A DNA stretch of 64,000 nucleotides from Apoda limacodes (taxonomy: Eukaryota; Arthropoda; Insecta; Lepidoptera; Limacodidae), in NCBI GenBank assembly GCA_946406115.1, contig OX291554.1, forward strand, positions 15,945,092-16,009,091, written 5' to 3'. The notes under the pieces are model-generated. The model was given only the letters and a program-made list of their open reading frames with translations, ran no database searches and was not told the origin of the DNA. A program made the position numbers and the translations under genes. Of this stretch, positions 49,085 to 61,490 are shown one piece after another. Every line of letters begins with the position of its first letter. Position 1 is the first letter of the stretch.

Positions 49085-49740
49085 TGGCTTAGAGTCAAAT
49101 TTTTTGAGTCAACTTTCGCTTAGTACAGGATTTAGCCGGTTCTCCTGGATGATAACCACTGTGATGAGCGTTTCCGATTATCGTATAGGATCCATTTTTC
49201 ATCACAAGCAATGATACGATTCAAAATCCCCGCGTTATTACGACGGTTGAGTAACGTGGCGCAGCAGTCGACGCTTTTTTTAATTTGCTTTACTTAGTTC
49301 ATGCGGAAGGTACCCATTTTTCAAGCTTTTTCTCTTTACCAATTTGTTTCAACTGATTTAAAATGGTTTTATCACTCACATCGAAGCCTGCAGCTAACTC
49401 TGACGTGGTTTGAGATGGATCCTATTCCGTGATTTCAATTCCTCATTGACAGCTAGGGTCTCCAGCCGTCCACGAGGTTTGTTCTGGAGGTCAAAATTTC
49501 CAGAACGAAAGCGTTGGAACCAAAAACTTACTGTGTTTTCTTTTACAGTGGCTTCTGAGAACACATCATTAATCCTTCGAGCTGTTTCTGCAGCGGTAGT
49601 GCCGCGATGGAATTCGTATTCGAAAATAATGTGATATTTTATGTTTTCCATATTGAGCAAAGAACGATGTCAAATCAAAATTGAATGATGCGAAAACAAA
49701 TGAATTATTACATTCGAAACACACATCTTTGCCACCTTAG
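49085..49740 (-). mobile_element. mariner-family transposon, truncated and broken
   Basis: The N-terminal part of the transposase reads YEFHRGTTAAETARRINDVF and FWFQRFRSGNF (helix-turn-helix region), then LETLAVNEELK. After a frameshift come VSDKTILNQLKQIGKEKKLE and CDEKWILYDN with the first catalytic Asp. Similarity ends soon after, so the second and third acidic residues are missing. mariner proteins have about 345 residues; about 200 are represented. It cannot encode an active enzyme. Opposite-strand frames here are shadows. Confidence 0.92.
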
Positions 49741-49819
49741 TGTTAATTTTTTTATAAATAAGCCTTACACATTGCCATAATACTTAAGTCACTATATTGA
49801 AACTAAAGAGGTAGATATT

Positions 49820-50275
49820 TGTCGACGATTCCAAACTCACTTGCGGTATCGAGCCCTTAAGTCTGAGGAGAGACTTTGCCTCACTGTGTGTGTTCTACCG
49901 CTTGTACAATGGGTTGTGTTCAGAGGAATTGTTCGAAATGATGCCCACGGCTACTTTCTACCATCGCACCGCTCGCCATCGGCAGGGAATTCATTCTCAC
50001 ACTTTAGAACCTAAATGGTCGCGTACAGTGCGGTTTCAGAGAAACTTCCTCCCGCGAACGCTTAAGTTGTGGAATGAGCTCCCTGCCAAGGTTTTCTGCA
50101 AGGACTACAGTATGGAGTTCTTCAAGAAAGAAGTTATTGGATTTCTGAAGGGTCGGCAACGCGCAAGTGATACCCCTGGTGTTGCAAGCGTCCATAGGCT
50201 ACGGTGACCGCTTACCATCAGGCGGGCCGTAAGCTTGTTTGCCACCTTAGTGGTATTAAAAAAAAAAAAAAAAGT
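49820..50275 (+). mobile_element. Jockey/CR1-like LINE, C-terminal end and tail
   Basis: A frame runs from about 49822 to 50207: FASLCVFYRLYNGLCSEELF, FQRNFLPRTLKLWNELPAKV and FLKGRQRASDTPGVASVHRL. It is followed by the tail tttgccaccttagtggtatt and an A-run. It is the best-kept C-terminus in the window, strongly 5' truncated. Confidence 0.94.
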
Positions 50276-50279
50276 ATTT

Positions 50280-51590
50280 GTTATAACCTCACTTTTATTA
50301 GCTCTTCTTTATAACTTTTTATTTGTATCACAGCGATATTGGTTCCTTGTAAGTATTCAAATACAATTTGAAGGGTTATTTACTTTAATAACTAGTAATG
50401 GGCAAGTCACACAATATGTATGTTTGTATGTATGTAGCAGGACTGAATGGACCAAGTCTAAAGAAAGTACGGAGGCGTTATTCAAATCAGTAAATTTAAT
50501 CTAGCCCCGACATAATTCTTTCCTACATTGCTGCTTTACATAGCTAATCTTCTTCGTCATCTTCATGGCTGGTAACGATAAGCAAACTAGCAATGTAGGT
50601 CATTATTAGTACCGGCACTAGATGATTTTAATGTGTTGGATGAAAAAAGGAACAAAAGTGACTAAATAAGGTGGAGATGTAGGAAGTACAGATGTAGAGG
50701 CGTGCATTTGGGAAGGAAGTCTAGCAGTAGATGTGCTGATGATAAAGGTTGCATATTCAGAGAGTTTTTTAGGTGGATTTTAAAACTTACCTGTATATAG
50801 CAAAAATAGGATATTTCATAATAAAAAAGGCTATAAAATGCAATGAGCCAACTGAATTGGAGTAGCGTAAATATATGTTTATGTTTTTAAGAAACGCCTG
50901 TGCCTATTTAAAAAATGCAAAAGTAATTAAAATATTTTTTAACAAAACAAACGTTCCGTATCTAGGTACGCAGCGTTTTGAAAGTCACACAATGTCTGTA
51001 ATATTTATTGTTACATTGAAAATTTGAAACACAAATAAAATGAGCCTATTGTGTGCCTAAATAGTAAATTATTGGAATGTATGACTCAAAATTACTGGTT
51101 AGAAACTCAATATTTTTTTACCCGTAAAAACAGCGGTGCTAACCTATTGGCGTAATCACAATAGATACATAAATAAAGTATTTGCGCAACAAAAAATTGT
51201 GTTACAATTACCTGCATCGCAATTGGGTTGCACATGGGCAAACACGGGTAATTGAATTTCAGTAATTTATCCAGAGAACGCTGCACCTAATTTGATAATT
51301 TTTTGCCTTTAATTAAGGAATAAATAAAGACTGTTTTTATGCACACTCTTTTTCTGTTTATATTGTATTTATCGTGAAGAATAAAGTTTAGTCATTCGTT
51401 AAGCAGTTTCTTATGAATCTTTACTTACTGTTAAATGAATGAATAAATGTTTAGAAAACCCATCGACCATTTGTCTAAATCAAAGATTTTTTGTCACAAA
51501 ATAGAAGTCATACTTAATCAGCCATATTGAATTTTAAAAAACTAAACCACTTGTTCAGTATTTCTTAAAAAATGATTCAGTTCGATTCAG
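50280..51590. other. AT-rich intergenic, no gene seen
   Basis: No domain, RNA gene or clear repeat recognised. Confidence 0.5.
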
Positions 51591-51596
51591 AGTGAG

Positions 51597-51790
51597 GGGA
51601 CGTCGATTGAGTTATCGATGAAGCAAACCAAAGCAAAGCCAAGTTCACGTACATACATAAATATATCAAATACATACATAAACATCACTCTGAAAACAGT
51701 CTTAAATGGTTCGCGCTGGCTCAAAACATAAAGAAAACACAAATTCAGAAATTTCTATTTTCGGACCCATCATAGTAACTTGCCATCTCA
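51597..51790 (+). repeat. Family D repeat, diverged copy
   Basis: acatcactctgaaaacagtc and ttctattttcggacccatca match 40290-40390. Confidence 0.75.
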
Positions 51791-52777
51791 AAAAGAAATT
51801 AAAAATAAAAGACAATACCTAAAAAACACCAGCCCCAGTACGCAAGATCGACTTTGAGACAACTGAGTAACTACAAATCTGTAAGGTGACGGCTTTACTA
51901 CGCCATATCGAATGCAAATGGTGGTGGATCTATATATTCTTTGAAGAATTGATGTCCTTACAAAGTAAACTCTTTATTTTTTAAAACAACTTCGTAGACC
52001 TTTCTGTAAGTATGTACAGCTTAATTTATACAGTCCTGGTCCATAACTATTGCATAATATCATAGAAACTCTGCGGGATATAATATGAATCTATGCTCAG
52101 AATTTTAAGCACCGCTGAGAATACTCGTAAAATAGAATATGGACGCTGCCGCGCAAAAAAGGTTCAATAGTGGCGGACCACGATTCGAAAAACTTTATGT
52201 AAACTGATGTTATAGTGGGCGCCATGGTTAGTATCTGAATGCATGTGCCTCAGACCTGTTGTTGGTGTTTAGAAGCCTAAACAGGCAGTCTATGATCACC
52301 AATGGACGTCTTGTGGTTAATATATTTATAATAAATTAATTATTTTTACATATTATTATTATTTTATTATTATTACATATTATTTTATGTAGAAATGAAA
52401 TTGTATATGTCGCGGCCATCTGGTTTAATTAGCCAGTTAATTGGACGCTTAGGCTCTACCTAGATCGTCAAGTATAGAAAAGAAATAAACAGAAATCGCA
52501 TTGTATAAGTCATGTATGTTGGGTTAGGTTCAGTTTATCTTGTGTCAACGAAAGCGAGCGGTGCGTTCCAGTCAAGTTTCATACAATAATCTGTTCAGTT
52601 ATATGATAATTTCATTTCCATACCTAACGATTTTCCTAGGGGTTCAATTAACTGACTAATTTGACAGATAAGACGTACAGTAATTTCATATTCGATTTTC
52701 TTTGCATGGCCTCAAAGAGAATATAATCATCACGTTTTACATAGCCTGTTATAAAGCACGCACTTGTGCACAATGCA

Positions 52778-53337
52778 CCTTGATGGCTCAATTGGTGATA
52801 CAGCACTGAGACGGAATCTCAGGGTTGCAGGTTCAAGTCCAGGCTCGAGTTTAACATTTCGACTGCATCTCTTCTCATCCCCCCGATCGACCTCGGCATC
52901 GTCGTAAAAATATAGTTAGGCGGCCTCGGCACGTACTAACGGCCTCAGGTGACGATCTCGCTATCCGGATAGCGAGATTAGTCTCAACGACCTCCCCCGA
53001 TAGGGCCTTTCTCCAAAAACGACGACGACGTCCCCGGGTTCGTCGGCGCCCACCAGGATACACGAGGTATCAAAGAGTGCCGGGGCGCTTCTCGCCCATA
53101 CTCAATCGCAACCGCACCCGCGTAACGGGGAACTTCCCTCCTGGCAGTGACTTACCTTCGAGACTCACGCCCCCGAGAGCAACAACCCAAGCCAAAGCTC
53201 CCCCCACGGGGAGCCCTTGAGCGTTGGGCGCTATATGGGCTGAGGCTCCTTCAGAGACTCGCCCCAAATAGCCCGGTGAAGCAGTAATGGCTGCAACAGC
53301 CAACTGCATCGTCAGTTCAGAAAAAAAAATGTGCATA
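52778..53337 (+). mobile_element. SINE-like composite: tRNA-like head, GC-rich body, family C end
   Basis: The head has box A tggctcaattggt (52785) and box B ggttcaagtcc, with a ctgag/ctcag stem between them. The body 52860-53250 is GC-rich, and the 3' block 53250-53337 is family C with an A-run. Arg-rich minus-strand frames are probably by-products. The body could instead be a piece of a GC-rich LINE. Confidence 0.6.
52955..52978. repeat. 24-bp perfect palindrome
   Basis: atctcgctatcc followed at once by ggatagcgagat, inside the GC-rich body. Confidence 0.95.
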
Positions 53338-54007
53338 AATAGTACTTACAAGATTTTTTCTTTTTTTGAAATATCGAAGTGTTGATCGACCCCACTGCCC
53401 CAGACACCGCGGTCGATGGATTAAAAAGAAATAAAGGCAGGAACTGCAGCGTGCGTAAAGAAGCTGCTTCTACCTATTTCTTATTAGGTATCGGGATCTC
53501 TGCTAATAAAAAGACGACATCGGGAGTTCTTTTATATATTCAGATGTTCTTTTCAATCGCCACAAGAGTATACATCCTTTAGACTCATCTACTACCTAGG
53601 AGATTTATTATACAATTTTAAACTTATCTGCAGTACGTCTTCTTTCATTAGGCCATCCTTCAATAGGCCTCGGGTCGTCGAGTCGGTACATTGGGTAATA
53701 TCTACATTTAATCGCAATGGTGGCGATGCTTAGTGCATTTTGGATACTGGAGTATCTTATCCTAAATCTACTGGCAATATTAGGCCATTCTACAAATTCT
53801 AGGGCTCCCTGATAGAGACAGGAATCGACCCTCCAAATTTATATAGACTTCTCCGATCTATAATTTTCACTGGAATGTCAATCAATGTAAAAATACTGAC
53901 AAACTCTAAATTTCAATTGTTTTTATTTAAAAACGCACTGACACTTTTGAATGGACGCCTACAGCTTTTATTGACGTAAAAGCCATTTTCAAGTTCTCAA
54001 ACCCGAA

Positions 54008-54172
54008 GATTACATTTGTAGCGGTTTGGTCGAACCCGGAACGTAAAAGACCATGTCGTGGCTAATCATGCATCTGGACGAATTACTGCAAACATATCGG
54101 GTTGGATTTCTCCAGCTGGTGTTGAAGAACTCGTGAATTTGCCACCTATAGAGCAGTTATTTTTTTGACTGC
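54008..54172 (+). mobile_element. Tc1-like transposase remnant
   Basis: One frame reads FVAVWSNPERKRPCRG. The next, after a shift, reads HASGRITANISGWISPAGVE then ELVNLP, recalling the segment after the first catalytic Asp of Tc1/pogo-type transposases. It is very short; the call rests on motif memory. Confidence 0.4.
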
Positions 54173-54427
54173 ATCTTTGCTATGACAGTATTTCTATATA
54201 TTGATGATATAGTCATAGATATGGCATGTATGATATATTTTTTCTAAGACTCTTACCTTCAGAGAGTCATAAACGAAGAAAGATTATTTCTATATTTCTT
54301 AATTCTATGAAAATTTTGTGTGTTTGTAAGATTGATGTAGGTACGAGTACTAGGACTTTATAAGTCACTAGGAGTTCTATTTAGTTAGAGTTTAAAACAT
54401 AAACATCCTTCATATAACAAAATATAC

Positions 54428-54690
54428 TCACTCCGTGGCTCAGCAGGTAATGAATATGAACTAATCGGCGTGGGCTCGATTTTCGTACAGGACAAACATT
54501 AATGTGATAAACGTCTTTGCCTTGATGCTTTCTAGGTAGATATAATATGTAAAAACTAAGTTATAATATGAAAGTATTAAAAAAAAAGTTTATATGTATG
54601 TAATTATATCCGTTGCCTGGTATCCATTCCATAGAACAAGCTTTGCTTAGCTTGGGATCCGATGTCGCTAATAGTTATTTTATTTATTTC
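54428..54690 (+). mobile_element. tRNA-derived SINE, near full length
   Basis: Head ccgtggctcagcaggt and ggcgtgggctcgatttt, body aggacaaacattaatgtgat, tail atatccgttgcctggtatcc and agctttgcttagcttggga. Confidence 0.75.
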
Positions 54691-54959
54691 CATTTGGAAA
54701 ACGTTAAAGAAGGCATAAGAGTTTACATATTACTAATTTCTAATGGGTGGTTTAGGCACTAAAGGCGTTGATAATCGAGCGTTACGTTTTAATAGATATC
54801 TCAAAACAAATACTGTAATTTGCTAGTTAAATAATGTAGAAATCTATGTTATTTTTCTGGTTTGAAACTTGCAATAGGACAGTGAAATTGATTTTAAAAA
54901 CGAGAAGAAAACTGCATATTCAAGTAGGGCGTAACCTCATTAGATGGCTGTTTAATATT

Positions 54960-55225
54960 ATTGATTCTAAGTAAATATCGGCGCCGTCTCTGTGGCGTAT
55001 GCCTCCTTGATTTCCTTCCACAGTTTTTGATCTCTGAGAATTTACTACCAGTGTGGTCTCATTGTCTTTAAGAAAACTATCGCGCCATCTTTATTTGTGA
55101 TGTCGTTTTTTTCTGTTTTCTTTTTTTGGTAAGCTGTTATAGTTGCTTTTTTTTGGTTATTGGCTTTGATCTATCCTTCGAATATGTCTTGCCCAATTCA
55201 AAAATTGATAATCTAATTTCTAAAT
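54960..55225 (-). mobile_element. RTE-like LINE C-terminal fragment
   Basis: The minus frame reads FLNWARHIRRID near 55200 and LRDQKLWKEIKEAYATE near 55000, the usual C-terminal pattern of endonuclease/RT proteins. Frames are broken between them. Confidence 0.6.
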
Positions 55226-55276
55226 TCGCTTATTTAAAAAACTAGATACGTTTTTCTTCTTCACGTTTTTTTTTCC

Positions 55277-56860
55277 TAATACCACTAAGGTGGCAAACAA
55301 GCTTATGGTCCGCCTGATGGTTAGCGGTCACCGTAGCTTATGGACGCTTGCAACACCAGGGGTATCGTTGCCGACCCTTCAGAAATCTAAAAACTTCTTT
55401 CTTGAAGAACTCCATACTGTAGTCCTTGGACAAAACCTTGGCAGGGAGCTCATTCCACAACTTACGCGTGAGCAAGTTTCTCTGAAACCGCACTGCACGC
55501 GACCATTTGGGTTCTAAAGGGTGGGAATGAATTCCCTGCCGATGTCGAGCGGTGCGATGGTAGAAAATAGCTGTGGGCATCATTTCGAACAATTCCTCAG
55601 AACACAACCCAGTGTACAAGCGGTAGAACACACACAGGGAGGCAAAGTCTCTCCTCAGACTAAAGGGCTCGATACCGTAAGTGGGTTTGGAATCTTCGAC
55701 AATTCTCACAGCCCGTCGCTGAACCGAGTCAAAAGGGCCAACCTGGTATCCGGGTGCACCCGCCCAGAGATGGCAGCAGTACTCCATATAAGGCCGAACT
55801 TGCGACTTTTAAAGTAACAACCTTTGCCCCGACGTGAAGTACTGCTTCGCTCAGTTGAGTACACCAAGTTTTTTTGGAAGCCAGCTTCACCTTATCTTGT
55901 AAATGATCTCGGAACTGAACATCGCTGGAGATGTCAACACCAAGGCTCCCAATGCTCTTGGAGATGCAGAGGGGAGTGTTCTGGAATTGTGGGACCACAG
56001 TGAATGGGGTTTTCTTAGCGGTGAACGCGCACACTTGTGTCTTTGTAGGGTTGAATTGGAGCAAGTTTACCCGTCCCCAGTCAGAGACCTTGGACAGTGT
56101 GGTCTCGATTTGAGAAACAAGTTCTCTGCGGTTTTCCGCCACAACGGAACGAGGGATGTTTTCACGACTTGTGGAATAAGCGTCTCCAGTACTGACATCT
56201 GCATAGCAATGAATGTTGTTGATGTCCAACATGTCATTGATATGCAGTAGAAACAACGTAGGAGACAGCACAAAGCCTTGCGGGACACCAGCATTAATGT
56301 CCATGCTTTCAGAACAACTACCGTCAACTACGGTTCGTTTGCGTCTGCCGGACAAAAAGCTAGCCACCCATTTGCACAAACCCTCGGGCACTCCGTAAGA
56401 TGGCAACTTCGATAGAAGACCCCGTTGCCAGACCCAATCGAACGCCTTCGCTATGTCCAGGCTACATGCCAATGCCTTCCCCTGACTCTCAATGGCTAGT
56501 GCCCATCGGTGTGTGAGATACACTAGAAGGTCACCAGTCCAGCGACCGTGGCGCAAGCTATTTTGACGGTCACTGACCAGGTCGTGTACTTATGTTATGG
56601 AGATTTTCGGCATGGTCTTACCGCACCACGGTATAGTAGGTTGTACAGCGCCTTCATCGTTCATCTTCATCGTCAGGCAAAGAGACTGCCCAGTAGATTA
56701 GCTTTCTCTTTAGCACTATGGGCCAAGTTATCATCGGTCTTTCGCAGTGGTGGTAACGACGACTGGCAAAAGTTCCCTTCGGCAGCTTTGGCAAGCGACT
56801 AGAAAGCACGACTCCCCGTAGGAACGTTAGTCACGCATTCTTAGTTCTTGTTAGTCCACG
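55277..56860 (-). mobile_element. Jockey/CR1-like LINE, longest copy (RT domain to tail)
   Basis: On the minus strand the RT core (56556 to 55729) reads ALACSLDIAKAFDWVWQRGL, then NAGVPQGFVLSPTLFLLHIN and IHCYADVSTGDAYS. The YADD catalytic box is YADV, so one metal-binding Asp is lost. The frame shifts in an A-run near 55870 and resumes at 55787-55338 with MEYCCHLWAGAPGYQ and LCVFYRLYTGLCSEELFEMM. The tail (taccactaaggtggcaaaca on the plus strand) is at 55277. Weaker similarity reaches about 56860. It is 5' truncated, lacks the endonuclease and is dead. Confidence 0.94.
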
Positions 56861-57753
56861 TATTAAAAAAAAAACTAAATCATGCAAAAAAACACAAACG
56901 TGAGTTTAACCAACAAACTGAAATAAATAAATAAAAATTGTATTGAAAACTAGCACTTTTTATTCAGTATGTCCACTGATTTCTCCGTCAGTTGTGTACC
57001 GATTTCATACATTGTTTTTTGATGCGAAAAAGTATGCTACTGAGGTGGTCTCATATTCATAAAGTAGATTTAAAACTTAAACTTTTGGAGAAAAAAAATA
57101 CTTAATATTAATTTTGAACACGCGGTTTATGTGATGAAACTCACACAACAAAGAAATTCAAAACCCATCTCTTTTAAAAACCCTTACCGAGTCCAAACGT
57201 TGATTTCAAGGTAAGGTTTGAAAATACGTGGGCTTTCATTAATTCACCACAGTTCGAATTTCAATTTGGGGTGAACTAGTGAGAACATTCCAATTTATCG
57301 GAGGTGTAGGAGTAAAACGACAATGAGACCGTGATCAATCAGATATCTGTCAAATTAATATATATTATGAAGATATAAATATATTCTTTTCGTAGTAATA
57401 AGTTTGTAGTAATAAAGCGACATCGCCATACTTGGCCTAATAATTAAACTGATTTTATGTACATACCTATTACAAATCAATAATTAAAGTGTAACAGACA
57501 CTTCCGAATACCTAGGTATTGATACCATTTTACACCGTTACATTATGATTATTTTGTTGTTATGATGTTCCGTTCAAATCGATGTATCATATTTCGATGT
57601 ATCGCAAAGAATAAATTGATTTTTACACAGCAAGATACAAACATAGAATAATCGACATAAATGAAACATGCCTTCATACCTGGCCTGTCGCACGCAATAA
57701 TTGCCTATTAAGTACTGGAGTCTCTAAAGATCCAATCTTGATTCAATTCATGA

Positions 57754-57857
57754 ATAGGTATACCGATATATAGGTATACCGATATATAGGTATACCGATA
57801 TATAGGTATACCGATATATAGGTATACCGATATATAGGTATACCGATATATAGGTAT
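57754..57857. repeat. 16-bp minisatellite, about 6.5 units
   Basis: The unit ataggtataccgatat is tandemly repeated without visible change. The unit itself contains a near-palindromic ggtatacc. Confidence 0.97.
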
Positions 57858-58069
57858 GTCTGAGGTTTGATGTATCGCTAAGAATTAACTGATATGCCGA
57901 TTATGCATCGAAACAATCCGGGTTGTATAATGTTTCAATAGATTTATCGCTGAAATATCAATTAAGTTTTAGTGATATAGGCTGTTTTTGTTTTTATTTG
58001 GAGGTTCAGAAAGTTATCCTCCTGAGTACATATGTCCTTTAGGACGTAAGATTTTTTTTTACGTGTAGT

Positions 58070-59313
58070 GGAGACCGGGTACAATAGTAGCACTTTACAC
58101 ATTTTGCTTTATTACGGTTAGTCTAATATCCATACGATTAAATTAACATAGCCACATATAATTTTCGTCTTTGCTTTACAGAAACAGATATTCTTAACTT
58201 TGATATTAATTGTTTTTAAAGAGCTACAGAACTTAAAAATGCTAAGTCATTTGTTACTCTCATCCTCAGGGTCAGGTCGAAAGTAACACGCCACGGGTCA
58301 AAAGTAACCTTGTAACATATACTGCGTATTTGAGAGATAAGAAACAAAACAAATTTTGAGATAAAGATAACAAATTGTTTGTTTTTATTTATGATTGTAA
58401 TAAGCACAAAATAATATTTTTTCTCACATGGAACAATATTTTTTTGTAAGACATTTCTCATATCCACGCTTCGCTTCATCATCATCTGCGCTTATAGACG
58501 TCCACTGTTAAACGTAGCCCCCCCTTCCCGATATCTTTCTACATCGTGTCTTGAGTTTCGTGCTGCCAGGATATCCTTGACGCTCTAACCAGTTAATTGG
58601 GCCATTGTGATTTATATGATCTAATTAGCTGTGACAACTTTGTTAAAAGTAGAGAGAAACTTAAGCATCGCTGTAGCGATAACCATCAAAAGTTTGTTTT
58701 AGAAAAACCAGTACAAGTACTAACAGCAAATAGTTTAATAAATATGGTTAGTGTGATATGGCTAACATTCAGTTTTCTTACTAGTGCTATAACGTTTTCT
58801 TATTAAAATTGCCATTGGCGACTTTTTTAATAGACTTCACGAACAGCATCGCAATTTTACCTTAATCTAAGAAAACAAAAAAGTTATGTTAGTGTTTACA
58901 TAAAGCATGTTACTTGTAATGTTATATCATACCCACTCAAGTATTTGTAAATAAAAATTCATAAATAATTCTTAATAACCTAAAAACTTGATGTGCTTTA
59001 CATAAAACAATTATAATTAGGTACAAGCAAACTAATAGAGAATCAAAAACTAAAAATAGCCATAAAGATATACACATCTCAACCCTACGAATACACTTAG
59101 TTAATAAAAGTAAAAAACGTACTGTCAGGGCATAAAAACACATTTCGTCTTTTAATACAACACACAAACCCGAGATACGCGTGGAAACCGATCTCAGGTA
59201 TGGGAAGTGTTACAAACTAACCCTCAATGACCGCGGGCAGTGATTAGAACATTAGACAAATCTACAAAGTGTTTGCTACTGTTGACCCGCCGTTACTTTT
59301 GTACCCGGTCTCC
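58070..59313. mobile_element. Candidate TIR-bounded element (1.24 kb)
   Basis: ggagaccgggtacaatagt at the left end and acttttgtacccggtctcc at the right are inverted copies. The interior repeats an aaagtaac motif (58272, 58301). No transposase frame is seen, and an RTE tail sits inside. Confidence 0.55.
58470..58600 (-). mobile_element. RTE-type LINE 3' tail
   Basis: cttcatcatcatctgcgc and agacgtccactgttaaacgt are the reverse complement of an RTE 3' end. Confidence 0.65.
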
Positions 59314-59454
59314 TGTAAATAAAGCTATATTAGTACTGGCTATAAGGATATCATTTCTCAAACGTAGTATGAATGAAGATCTGTGCTTCATTTATTAGCA
59401 TTGTACAAGACTGTGTAGTGGTTACCTAAGTTAAATTATTTTGGTAAACGCATT

Positions 59455-59745
59455 TGTGCCGTGGTCTTAAATTACCACCCACAGGTTCGACACAAAGGCA
59501 AAACCGTACGTATTGCGCGCTCTTCATACAATAGAATGCTAAACCAAAGACATAGTACAGTATCGTTGGTATTGGTGCTGCAAATTAGAATTGGGCAAGT
59601 CTTGTAGAACGGACATTGTCTCCGGCTTTGCGGCACACGCGACCTCAAGGCTACCGGGCATAGTTTCATGCCCTACTGACTCCGTGACTCGACACAGGCC
59701 AACTTAAGGTCCACAGCCACTACAGCTGATTATATACTCAGTACA
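59455..59745. other. GC-richer patch, unassigned
   Basis: Raised G+C (gtctccggctttgcggcaca). No convincing frame or named repeat. Confidence 0.35.
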
Positions 59746-60055
59746 CTATTTGATATTGTGAACTGAATAATGATTTCATTCCTTCGATTGTGTCACATAA
59801 TCATGTTAGAAACTTTAAATAATACTGTAATTTAGATGAAACTTGGTACACAATATACCTATTGTACAGTTTTATCAGCTATGACTGTAAAGCTAGTGAT
59901 TTCTGACTGTAGGGCATAAACAAGCCGCCTTAATCCATTTGGACTGAATCTACACTAAATCAGAATCTTTGTTGCAGCGATGGGTTCACCTTCCGCCACG
60001 CAGGACTTGGTTGTTTAAAATTGGCTGTCGCACATTATGATGTAGGTTGTGTAGC

Positions 60056-60262
60056 CTCATCATATCAGCCCATTGACGTCCACTGCTGGACATAGGCCTC
60101 ACCTAACTTTCTCCACAGCGTGCGATTCTGTGCCGCCTGTAACCAACGGCTCCCCGCTACCTTTACGAGGTCATCAGTCCATCTAGCGGGGGGGGGCGTC
60201 CTTCGCTGCGCTTTCCGGTTCGTGGTTGCCACTCGAGAACCCTGCCACTCGTGTTAAGCCTG
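60056..60262 (-). mobile_element. RTE-type LINE 3' end
   Basis: The minus frame reads RWTDDLVKVAGSRWLQAAQN, then LWRKLGEAYVQQWTSMG, the canonical C-terminus of lepidopteran RTE-type LINE proteins. A run of nine G at 60190-60198 shifts the frame. Confidence 0.88.
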
Positions 60263-60799
60263 CCACTGGTTAATTTATACATATTTTACATACACGTCAG
60301 TATTATATTAGAGTTGAAATTTCTATTTGCTTGTTGCTTGAAATTTCCTTATACGCGATATTAGATCAACGTATTGAGTTAAAATATTCAATGGAACTAT
60401 TTTTATCCTCAGAAAAAGATTTTAAAGAAATGTAACAAAGTTAGATTTATAGGTAGGGAACGAGTTTTCAGTCATAGAATGTGCCTGTAAAACTATTTTT
60501 ACCTATCGTCTGGATAAAAGTTAAAATAGTTTGCATCTAAAATGATTTAAAGAGTAAAAGAATGAAAATGTATGATTCATGTAAACTGGCAAAATATTCT
60601 TTAGGCAAATTATTGTCTATTATTTATTTTTATGAAACAACTCTAAATTATTAACTTAACTTAGTAATTGTTTATTTTAAATATTAGTTTTCGCTTAAAC
60701 TTATGACGTGATTTAGATATATATGTTTCCGTCAAAGGGCAAAATCCGTCAAATCTGAGGAAAGTCTAGTAAAAGCCTGATTTATGCAAACTAGAAAAA

Positions 60800-61490
60800 A
60801 AAACCGGCCAAGTGCGAGTCTGGCTCGCGCACTAAGGGGTTCCGTACAAACTTATTCTATGTAGATAGCTCTTTCTTAATGAGATCAAATCTTCAAGTTC
60901 AACTGGAAGTACGTGTGCAGAATGGAAAATGATAAATGGACCAGGAAACTAACTAAACGGGTTCCAAGAGCAGAACAAAGGACAAAAAATTTTAGATAGA
61001 CCAAAAAGCGTTATTAAAAGAAAAATGTTTAGGAATTAAGGTCGAATAAAAGATATTTTTATTTTATATTGTTTTAAAGAAATTCGCGTACCACGGGGTT
61101 TCGTGCAAACTAATTATATGTTGTTGTATATTATTAAAAATATTTTTATTATATGTGTTAATTTACGGTTTTCGCAATTTTTCCTTTATTTGTACTATAA
61201 GACGTTGCTTCGTACCAAATTTCAAGATTCTGAGTTCACGGGAAGTACCCTGTAGGTTTTGATTCCCTTGCGAGTTCCGAAAATAAACGGCTGTATCTTT
61301 TGATTTTGTTGGCTTAGAAGTTTGATTTTTTCACAGCTCTAAGAGACAGTAGATCTGAGTATTTGATATGAATTTTAGGTTGATACCTCCAGGGGTTCCT
61401 GAGAAAAAGGGTCTTGACAGACGGAAAGACGGACGGCCAACAAAGTGGTCCTATAAGGGTTCCGTTTTTTCCTCAACCCGGAACCCTCAA
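60800..61490 (+). repeat. GGTTCCG-family repeat, longest copy
   Basis: Left end ccggccaagtgcgagtctgg and aaggggttccgtacaaac; right end ttgacagacggaaagacgga and ataagggttccgttttttcc. Copies at 8312-8670, 20045-20410 and 1349-1640 are shorter. Confidence 0.8.

Noticed and set aside
52778..52852. A functional tRNA gene.
   Set aside because: Boxes A and B are present, but the anticodon loop lacks the usual U33 and no paired acceptor stem is evident. It fits a SINE head better.
52875..53336. Arg-rich minus-strand frames as proteins.
   Set aside because: They are in the GC-rich SINE-like composite. Composition alone explains the open frames.
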